Shown here: positions 58,730 through 64,000 of the stretch, piece by piece
Layout of the letters: each line of letters starts with the position of its first letter
Position numbering within the stretch: position 1 is the stretch's first letter
NCBI RefSeq assembly: GCF_003012795.1
Contig: NZ_PXYH01000003.1
Coordinates: forward strand, 171,738 to 235,737
DNA: 64,000 nt
Reading direction: 5' to 3'
Origin: Zobellella taiwanensis
Lineage (GTDB): Bacteria; Pseudomonadota; Gammaproteobacteria; Enterobacterales; Aeromonadaceae
Made by a program: the position numbers and the translations under genes
The notes under the pieces: model-generated
What the model saw: the letters and a program-made list of their open reading frames with translations, nothing else
What the model was told of the DNA's origin: nothing
The model's database searches: none

Positions 58730-59194
58730 TTAGTTGATGCTCTTGAGGTAATTAACAACTTCATGCCGGTCGTATACATCGGCAGTTATAATTAAGTCAT
58801 CCTTGAAAGAGTCTATGCTACCACCAGTTGAGATCAGTTCTTTTAACTTTTTTAAGTCGCCGTCTATTATAGCGCTTGTATACTCTGTTTTGTGGATCTC
58901 TACTATATTATTTTTATTTGGAGGTAAGTCTCGATCGCAATGCTTACAAACCTTTGCTTCCGGCTTTATAGTCTCAGCACAAAATGGACACTTAATCATG
59001 GAGCCGTCTTTTAAAGAGTCTTTTTCTTTTTTTGAAGGTTCTTTGTTTTTGATTAAGATAGCAAGGAAAGCAAATGGACCAAACATGAAACCAATTAAAA
59101 ACCATAAGAATACATTGTGTCCTTTTAATGAAGCTGTTATGCAACACAAAAAGCCAAAAATACACCAGATAACTATCTATGCCGAAAGGGCCAT
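58730..59194 (-). pseudogene. Membrane and zinc-ribbon protein interrupted by an early stop codon
   Basis: From the ATG at 59194 (with AGGAGT upstream) the frame reads MALSA, hits TAG at 59177-59179, then continues open as IVIWCIFGFLCCITASLKG, a membrane segment (FLWFLIGFMFGPFAFLAILI), a zinc ribbon CPFCAETIKPEAKVCKHC and an ankyrin-like tail to 58730. Without the TAG it would be a 154-residue protein. A TTG at 59149 could still start a shorter form that keeps most of the protein. So it is either a fresh nonsense mutant or uses the internal start. Confidence 0.6.
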
Positions 59195-59290
59195 AGTCTT
59201 ACTCCTATTGTAAAAAATTAAAATATTGTTTTGTTAGTCAGTTGAGTGAGAATTATCCTACCTAGGTATCTGAAGTATCAAAAGCGGTTG

Positions 59291-59497
59291 TTAATCATCT
59301 TTTGATACTAAGTCAAAGTTGTACTTAACCAAGATACCAAGACGTTTCACGCCCTCATTTTCATGTAAGATATTTTGAATTCTTATTTTATTTACAGACA
59401 TGGCGACACCATTTATGGATGGCTCAGAATTATAATGCCCTGTTAAACGGTAAGCTTTAACGGTCGGATATCTACAATTATTATAATTGTATGCCAC
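59291..59497 (-). CDS. Small protein of unknown function
   Basis: 68 residues from a GTG that overlaps the end of the lipoprotein gene by 17 bp. The sequence (TGHYNSEPSINGVAMSVNKIRIQNILHEN, GILVKYNFDL) looks protein-like rather than random, but I do not recognise it. It could be a second gene of the same cassette as the lipoprotein. Confidence 0.4.
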   Translation of the reverse strand: MAYNYNNCRYPTVKAYRLTGHYNSEPSINGVAMSVNKIRIQNILHENEGVKRLGILVKYNFDLVSKDD

Positions 59498-60101
59498 ATC
59501 TACTCAATGATTCCTGTAAGGATGGGCCTAAATCATACTCTCCAGTTGAGGAAGAAGCTTGGTTTAAACCGATTGTCCGATATTTTATTTTTTTCCCAGA
59601 AAGCATTTCTTTGAGTATTGATTGAGCCTTTCCTCCTGTTGTTGCAGTGAATGGAGACATTGCACGAGCAGTAGTCTCCATGGCAGTTCTATATGTATCC
59701 TCGACCAATTTCTGATTTTGCTCTGGAAGATTTTTCGCGTACTCTTGCATATTGCTGAAAGTCCCTTCAGGAACGTAATCGAGAGGCGTTTCGCTGGAGC
59801 TGATTGTCCAAGCAGTATTTGAGTCAATACGGATTTGAACATCTCCCACAGGGATAGGATGTTTTCCACCACTTTTTACGCCAAGCCGTAAGTCACCGTT
59901 GACTACTTCTATATATGGATAGTAGTGGTTGCTATATGTAAAAACAGAGCCATTGGTATAGAAACTTCCAACAGAAACAGAGCAAGTTTTATTATCGGTA
60001 AACTCATCTACCTTGGTGCTTGCAACCCAAGAAATACTTGGAGACGTTGTAGCACAGCCAGCAAGAAGTGATGCTGTAATAAAAACTCCAATGTTTTTCA
60101 T
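59481..60101 (-). CDS. Putative lipoprotein of an integron cassette
   Basis: 206 residues, signal peptide with lipobox LAGC (MKNIGVFITASLLAGC), then a beta-rich region and a helical C-terminal third. AAGGA upstream of the ATG at 60101. It begins 24 bp after the short attC-like site at 60125-60165, as expected for a cassette gene. No known family. Confidence 0.6.
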   Translation of the reverse strand: MKNIGVFITASLLAGCATTSPSISWVASTKVDEFTDNKTCSVSVGSFYTNGSVFTYSNHYYPYIEVVNGDLRLGVKSGGKHPIPVGDVQIRIDSNTAWTISSSETPLDYVPEGTFSNMQEYAKNLPEQNQKLVEDTYRTAMETTARAMSPFTATTGGKAQSILKEMLSGKKIKYRTIGLNQASSSTGEYDLGPSLQESLSRCGIQL

Positions 60102-60124
60102 GAACTTATCCTTAAAGTAATTAT

Positions 60125-60165
60125 ATATAACAGTTTTCAGATCCGAGTGCAGCAAATTGTTATGT
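60125..60165 (-). other. attC-like site D (short)
   Basis: On the minus strand: starts ACATAAC (60159-60165), which holds the stop TAA of the membrane-protein gene, and ends GTTATAT (60125-60131). Only 41 bp, shorter than the usual minimum of about 57; it shares GCTGCACTC with site C and may be a deleted attC. Confidence 0.5.
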
Positions 60166-60771
60166 GCCTGACACAATGTTTGGCGGAATAAAACTGCCAC
60201 AATTGACCAAAAGATAGATCGCAAAAACAGCGAAAGCTAGTGGCAATAGAAATGCTTGAAACCAGATGTAAAAAGAGGCAAGCTTGCTTAGTGCACTAAA
60301 CCTATTTCCTGCTGCGTCAAGCCTGACGATGTATAGATCAGCATTAGTTTTAAAATCTTTGTACTCATTACGTAAGTCTTCGGGTAGATCGCTGAAGCTC
60401 TCTGGCCATTTGCCATTTTTTTCGAGGGCGAATAGATTTAGAAGCAATCGAGTCCCGCCATTGATGAAGCTCCCATCCAGCTTCATGTTTGTATTGAATT
60501 GTGACCATATTTCTGACTCTGAATACCACAACCTATAGGCGGCCAAGTCACCAACCCAATTAATAACCAATACGTAAATCATGTACAAAACCAAACTGAA
60601 CGATACAACATCAAAAAGCTCTGAAGGCAGGCTAAGCCCTAAAATGGATAGATCTTCTAAATTCACTCTGTATAGTTTTACTAGGATCACCAACGAAGAA
60701 AGAACAATGAGCCTCCTACCAGCCTTTTCCGTAATGTCCGAGATTAAGTCCTTCCCGCTTACCGATGGCAT
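60160..60771 (-). CDS. Cassette-encoded membrane protein
   Basis: 203 residues with three to four membrane segments (LIVLSSLVILVKLY; VVSFSLVLYMIYVLVINWV; FLLPLAFAVFAIYLLV at the end) around a soluble middle. AAGGAG upstream of ATG 60771. It fills the interval between attC-like sites C and D exactly, its stop lying inside site D, so it is one cassette. No known family. Confidence 0.65.
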   Translation of the reverse strand: MPSVSGKDLISDITEKAGRRLIVLSSLVILVKLYRVNLEDLSILGLSLPSELFDVVSFSLVLYMIYVLVINWVGDLAAYRLWYSESEIWSQFNTNMKLDGSFINGGTRLLLNLFALEKNGKWPESFSDLPEDLRNEYKDFKTNADLYIVRLDAAGNRFSALSKLASFYIWFQAFLLPLAFAVFAIYLLVNCGSFIPPNIVSGT

Positions 60772-60787
60772 CAAAACTCCTTAAAGT

Positions 60788-60870
60788 ACATAACCCCCCA
60801 AGCAGGGGCAGATTTTGCGTTTTGAGTGCAGCGAAGCAAAAATTTGTCCCACTGCCTTGGATTGTTATGA
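60788..60870 (-). other. attC-like site C
   Basis: 83 bp. Minus-strand ends TCATAAC (60864-60870) and GTTATGT (60788-60794), the two core sites of an attC; internal partly complementary arms CCAAGGCAGTGGGAC / CTGCCCCTGCTTGG and a central TTCGCTGCACTC loop. The stop of the next gene lies in the first core. Confidence 0.75.
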
Positions 60871-61188
60871 GCTCTCCGGAAACTCAACAGGAACCTTGAA
60901 CTGGAGCTTGGCAGTATGGCTTGAGGAAGACGAACTATCACCCTTTACCACTCCACCAACGACGGCGGCAACCACGTTCAATTTCGCCTCACTTCCTTCT
61001 TTGTCAACTACATTGACAGAAACTTCAAAATCAATCAACTGCCGGTTACTTAGCCCGGACTCATACCACCCCAGAGCTCCACCGGGAAAACGTGAAGCAA
61101 CTTTGCCACTGTTCACCTCTGACTGCGCCTCATAGACGCCATCCATTATGTCTTTAATTGATTTTTTGACAAAATCCTTGAGTTCCAC
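60865..61188 (-). CDS. Cassette protein, trypsin-co-occurring (trypco2)-like
   Basis: 107 residues from a GTG: MELKDFVKKSIKDIMDGVYEAQ, then RQLIDFEVSVNVVDKEG and a Gly/Ser-rich tail. The layout (short N-terminal helix, then IDFEVSV beta-strand) resembles the trypco2 domain of some conflict systems, a tentative match. Sits alone between attC-like sites B and C. Confidence 0.5.
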   Translation of the reverse strand: MELKDFVKKSIKDIMDGVYEAQSEVNSGKVASRFPGGALGWYESGLSNRQLIDFEVSVNVVDKEGSEAKLNVVAAVVGGVVKGDSSSSSSHTAKLQFKVPVEFPESS

Positions 61189-61228
61189 TCTTCAACCCTC
61201 GTGTTTGAATATCTCCAGATACCACAAC

Positions 61229-61334
61229 TCATAACGCCTGCAATAAGATGTGCCCCACTGAACCAACAAAGCACACTGAACTCCGTACCGAAACTGCCGA
61301 GTGTAAACGCATTACCTTGATTGCTTTGTTATGA
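61229..61334 (-). other. attC-like site B
   Basis: 106 bp, minus-strand ends TCATAAC (61328-61334) and GTTATGA (61229-61235). Starts TCATAACAAAGC and ends GCAGGCGTTATGA, the arrangement of VCR-type attC sites. The stop of the TIR-like gene is inside the first core. Confidence 0.8.
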
Positions 61335-61946
61335 ATTCAGTCGCATCCACTGCTGTATGATTTGGACATGATCTGAATATGTAAGTTCGTCATCTTCGTG
61401 CAAATTCAAATTCTGCTTAATGGTAGGCTTAAGTAACTGATAGGCTTGATAGTCCATATAGATAGCTGTTGCTCCAGGTAAACCACCGCCTAGATTGGTA
61501 TTGAAACTGCTTCTTAAATTTGAAATTAGAGTCTGTGGTTCATTATTGTGAGTTTTAATATCTTGACCTGAAATATCAGACATAAACTGCATATAACGAT
61601 ATGCAATTGAATCAAATATAATTGTGATTTTATCAGAACTTCTGCCGCTAGCGAATTTTTTGCACCCAAGAAATAGACCGAGCTCTAATGGCATATTGAA
61701 GCGTGGAAGATTGTTATGGCTATCAAGTTCAGTACGAGATATATCGTGAACACCATACTTGCAGTCAGCAATTATCCCATTAATTTTGTCGATCCTTGTC
61801 TCACCTGCATCATCGTGCTCTAAGGCACATCTAGGTTTCAGACCACATTTATAAATGGTGAATAAAATTGCTTCAAAAAGAGGCTCATATTGTGAGTCAA
61901 ACGGACAATTGATGAATACACTTACTTCATAATCTGAAGACATCAT
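61329..61946 (-). CDS. TIR-like / nucleoside-hydrolase-like cassette protein
   Basis: 205 residues. Opens VSVFINCPFDSQYEPLFEAILF, then CGLKPRCALEHDDAGETRIDKI, YGVHDISRTELDSHNNLPRFNMPLELGLFLG. This set (INCPFD, HDISR, NMPxELG) belongs to a widespread family with a TIR-like or nucleoside-2-deoxyribosyltransferase-like Rossmann fold, where the Glu of PLELG would be catalytic. Such proteins turn up next to defence genes. Translation is coupled to the DUF2188-like gene (TAATG, 1-bp overlap). Activity is not known; NAD or nucleotide cleavage is a guess. Confidence 0.65.
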   Translation of the reverse strand: MMSSDYEVSVFINCPFDSQYEPLFEAILFTIYKCGLKPRCALEHDDAGETRIDKINGIIADCKYGVHDISRTELDSHNNLPRFNMPLELGLFLGCKKFASGRSSDKITIIFDSIAYRYMQFMSDISGQDIKTHNNEPQTLISNLRSSFNTNLGGGLPGATAIYMDYQAYQLLKPTIKQNLNLHEDDELTYSDHVQIIQQWMRLNS

Positions 61947-62248
61947 TACCCCTTAACCACATTGGTTTCCATCGCTTTAGCGATGGCAATATTTACATCT
62001 TTTGTTTTTAACTTACTTCTGGTTTTTACAGCTTTCATTGCTGGTTTATATTTTAAGCCTAAGACCTGATTAACATTTCCATTTTCGTTATAAACGATTA
62101 CAGTTTTTCCTTGTTGAGCAAATTTCCTCGCTGCTTCAACTGCTTGCTTTTTTGTGCCAAATTTATGTGTCTTCTTTGGGTTTCCCGAAGATGTTACGTA
62201 CCAATCTCCATCTTCATTTTTATGAACCGTGTAATAATTCACTTTCAT
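61946..62248 (-). CDS. DUF2188-like small protein, first gene of a two-gene cassette
   Basis: 100 residues. The N-terminal 60 match DUF2188: VHKNEDGDWYVTSSGNPKKTHKFGTKKQAVEAARKFAQQGK, then TVIVYNENGNVNQ; the C-terminal 40 are basic helix. Strong AAGGAGGT before the ATG at 62248. Its stop overlaps the ATG of the TIR-like gene by 1 bp. Together they lie between attC-like sites A and B, so they move as one cassette. The basic tail suggests nucleic-acid or partner binding. Confidence 0.65.
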   Translation of the reverse strand: MKVNYYTVHKNEDGDWYVTSSGNPKKTHKFGTKKQAVEAARKFAQQGKTVIVYNENGNVNQVLGLKYKPAMKAVKTRSKLKTKDVNIAIAKAMETNVVKG

Positions 62249-62309
62249 ATGACCTCCTTTGAATTCATAACGTTTGGTTAAGGGGCGGGCTTTAGCCCGT
62301 CCCAGCGAG

Positions 62310-63636
62310 CAGGGCAAGATTACGAAACCCCCAGTCCTGCCAAGACTTGCGACAGGTAGGCGTTGTTTCGGCTGGCCCGCTTTTGCTTGCGTTTCATGCC
62401 GGCCTTGAAGCTGGTCTCTCCCTTCAACGCATTGAAGGCGATATGCCGGATGGTGGCCATGTTTTCGCCGGCCTGCTCTCGGCGGATGCGGCAGTCGTCT
62501 TCCCGCATGCCCACATCCAGTTGCCAGTGCAGCTGGGATTCTATCGACCAGTGGGAGCGGCTCGCTTCCAGCAGCTCCTTGGCCGACAGCTTGGCCGAGC
62601 TGATGTAGTAGCGCACCTTGATGTCCTTGGCCGGTTCGCCGCCCACTTCCCGCACTGCCGCCACTATCCCTAAGGTTTTCAGCTCCGGCCATTCAAACAC
62701 CAGGTCACCCAGGATGGACAAGTCGTCCACCGCCAGGCTCAGCCGGGTTTCCTTGCGGCCATGGCCACTTTCCTGCGTGCTGTAGCTGTCGACATCAGGA
62801 CGCTGAAACATCTCCATCCGGAAGTAGTTATTGAAGGCTTCCTCCAGCTTGGGCTGGTTGCCCTTCACCGCCAGCAGGTAGTCCGCACCTTTGTTGAGCA
62901 CCTTCTGGGCGATGGCCCGCTGGCAGCCCATGGCATCGATGGTTACCAGGCAGCCACGAATGCTCAGCAACTCCAGCAGTTCCGGAATGGCGGTGATCTC
63001 ATTGGACTTTGCATCGGTTTTGACCTGGCCCAGCACCACCTGATTGGCGGCGCTAAACGCCGACACCATGTGGATGGCGCCTTGGCGGCGGCCCTTGTCG
63101 TAGCTGCGCCGCAGGGTTTTGCCGTCGATGGCAATCACTTCGCCTTCGGTGGCCACATGGCAGTCTTTCATCCAGGCGGCAAAGCTCTTTTGCAACTGCG
63201 TGGCCGAAAGCATGCCCATCACCCGGGCGATGGTATCGTGCACCGGCACGCCGTTCTCGAAATCGCCATACTGGCGCAGCCAGTCGAGGTGATCGATGCC
63301 GAAATCCTCGATTTCCTCCCACCCTTCGGCGCCGCCAATGACGGCCACGATAGTGAGGAAAAGGATGTCCGAGAGCTTGTGCTCCACCTTCCATTGCTGG
63401 CGTGGGTCACTGATGATGGAGAGGTGCTGCAAGAGGCCGAGTCCGTTCATGGCGATCATCTGTCGTTGAAAAGACAGCATAGGATCACAGCTGATATTGA
63501 TCGTCAAAGCGATCCTTCCCAATCGAGATTTTTCTTCAAAAAGTGTGCGCTCCGCTGTACAACATGGCTGTTAGTGTTTAAATTTTTAACACCCCGAAAG
63601 CCTTGTCCCATAAGGCTTTTTCATGATCTTGCCCTG
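62310..63636 (-). mobile_element. Complete insertion sequence, ISAs1 family, 1327 bp
   Basis: Inverted ends CAGGGCAAGATTACGAAA (left) and, on the other strand at the right, CAGGGCAAGATCATGAAA. Flanked on both sides by the perfect direct repeat TCCCAGCGAG (62300-62309 and 63637-63646), a 10-bp target duplication in the range known for ISAs1. One intact transposase. The perfect duplication and intact gene mean a recent insertion. Confidence 0.93.
62320..63480 (-). CDS. ISAs1-family DDE transposase
   Basis: 386 residues, intact. Family blocks: DPRQQWKVEHKLSDILFLTIVAVIGGAEGWEEI near the N-terminus, VIAIDGKTLRRS (first catalytic Asp), VTIDAMGCQ (second Asp), and SHWSIESQLHWQLDV with the Glu. The stop lies within the left inverted repeat. 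ATG 63480 was taken; 63450 (MNGLGLL) would fit the usual short leader before DPRQ. Confidence 0.93.
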   Translation of the reverse strand: MLSFQRQMIAMNGLGLLQHLSIISDPRQQWKVEHKLSDILFLTIVAVIGGAEGWEEIEDFGIDHLDWLRQYGDFENGVPVHDTIARVMGMLSATQLQKSFAAWMKDCHVATEGEVIAIDGKTLRRSYDKGRRQGAIHMVSAFSAANQVVLGQVKTDAKSNEITAIPELLELLSIRGCLVTIDAMGCQRAIAQKVLNKGADYLLAVKGNQPKLEEAFNNYFRMEMFQRPDVDSYSTQESGHGRKETRLSLAVDDLSILGDLVFEWPELKTLGIVAAVREVGGEPAKDIKVRYYISSAKLSAKELLEASRSHWSIESQLHWQLDVGMREDDCRIRREQAGENMATIRHIAFNALKGETSFKAGMKRKQKRASRNNAYLSQVLAGLGVS

Positions 63637-63687
63637 TCCCAGCGAGCGAGATCCAGGGTGAGATCCACGGACGATTTGAACCAGTTG

Positions 63688-63897
63688 TTATAATTTTTTG
63701 CTGGCTGCTTGTGCTTTTGCTCGCTCTACGACGGCGGGCGTCAACGGATTTCCTTGGTCGTCGACAAGAACTTGTGTAACAGTACAGCGGCAGTCGACTG
63801 GAACATTAGCCAAGTCATAAAGTGCTTTGATTTTGTCTACTTCGAATAACTTGCCATGCAAAGCTTGATGGTGCAGGGTGAGAGCGTGAACATTTTG
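63688..63897 (-). pseudogene. 5'-truncated phage Mu F-like (minor head) protein fragment
   Basis: The open frame reads HALTLHHQALHGKLFEVDK ... LANVPVDCRCTVTQVL ... AKAQAASKKL and stops in the first core of attC-like site A. The H-x-ALHGK and PVDCRC blocks are the C-terminal signature of MuF-like head proteins. A stop at 63898-63900 and the second IS cut the 5' side, and no start codon of quality remains. Confidence 0.55.
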
Positions 63898-63920
63898 TTA
63901 AAAAACCAAGGTGTTCATGC

Positions 63921-64000
63921 TCACTGCGCCGCCATTGCCCTCAGCCCCGCTGCCAAGACCTGATCCAGATAGTCTGTGTTCATGCTGGCTATCTTCTGCT
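63921..64000 (-). CDS. C-terminus of a second ISAs1-family transposase (cut by window edge)
   Basis: 26 codons to a TGA at 63921: QKIASMNTDYLDQVLAAGL and seven more residues. This lines up with QKRASRNNAYLSQVLAGL at the end of the complete transposase. It is a different element, as the bases differ throughout. Its left end lies somewhere in 63890-63920; I could not fix the inverted repeat. Confidence 0.65.
   Translation of the reverse strand, partial: QKIASMNTDYLDQVLAAGLRAMAAQ

Larger units (their letters stand above)
62265..63693 (-). other. attC-like site A, split by an ISAs1-family element
   Basis: Minus-strand ends TTATAAC (63687-63693) and GTTATGA (62265-62271). Removing the IS (62310-63636) and one 10-bp target copy leaves 92 bp starting TTATAACAACTGGTTCAA and ending TTAACCAAACGTTATGA, whose arms AACTGGTTCAA and TTAACCAAACGTT are largely complementary, as in attC. 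Confidence 0.75.

Noticed and set aside
58650..58735. Degenerate attC between the HEPN-like gene and the zinc-ribbon pseudogene
   Set aside because: AACTAAC at 58729-58735 is a plausible first core, but the other end (GCCTAATTA) lacks the GTT core; too weak to list.
59195..59290. A possible further attC between the small protein gene and the zinc-ribbon gene
   Set aside because: One end has TTAAC but no GTTRRRY partner in the proper orientation was found.

Overview
The window is a piece of a GC-rich gammaproteobacterial chromosome. The gene order lpoB-thiK-nagZ-ndh behind hinT, the cobTSC block, mdlAB, tamAB and a GGG-anticodon proline tRNA fit the Aeromonadales and relatives. A genus such as Oceanimonas, Zobellella or Oceanisphaera is an inference that cannot be proven from this sequence alone.

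Region 1 (1-16693) is a complete type I-E CRISPR-Cas locus except for the 5' part of cas3: cas3-cse1-cse2-cas7-cas5-cas6e-cas1-cas2, all on the + strand, then an 84-bp leader and a very long array. I count 156 repeats of 29 bp and 155 spacers (period 61 bp, four spacers of 33 nt). Cas6e is about 90 residues longer than the E. coli enzyme and carries an internal SAP-like motif, the most unusual protein architecture in the locus. Parts of cse1 and cas7 are strikingly AT-rich. Pairs of overlapping or homologous spacers show repeated sampling of related invaders and support an AAG PAM.

Region 2 (16694-37600) is core chromosome: a small exported protein, a possible DUF4144 protein, an RlpA-like lipoprotein, late cobalamin synthesis (cobTSC), a membrane hydrolase of the YdjM/DUF457 type, an atypical class A penicillin-binding protein, the heterodimeric ABC exporter MdlAB, a TauE/SafE exporter, an exported MsrA-like protein lacking the catalytic cysteine, mobB, the translocation and assembly module TamA-TamB, and a PglL/Wzy_C-type ligase.

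Region 3 (37614-46500) holds a chemoreceptor and, divergently, a sucrose locus scrK-porin-scrA-scrB-scrR with two palindromic LacI-type operators in front of scrK. Uptake would run through the porin and the PTS IIBC protein, hydrolysis through ScrB, and fructose phosphorylation through ScrK, under ScrR.

Region 4 (46594-57905) is housekeeping: tRNA-Pro, a dihydroorotase-like enzyme, hinT-lpoB-thiK-nagZ, ndh with a CRP/FNR-like box and a leader hairpin, a ZIP transporter, a CNNM/CBS protein, a YqhA protein, a DEAD-box helicase and a DUF6172-like protein.

Region 5 (about 58000-64000) turns abruptly AT-rich. All genes are on the minus strand, and several stop codons lie inside attC-like sites (41-106 bp). 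I read it as the distal end of a chromosomal integron cassette array whose integrase would lie beyond the right edge. It carries a two-gene cassette (DUF2188-like plus a TIR-like/nucleotide-hydrolase-like protein), several unknown cassettes, a complete ISAs1-family element inserted inside an attC site with a perfect 10-bp target duplication, a 5'-truncated phage MuF-like fragment, and the tail of a second ISAs1-family transposase at the edge.
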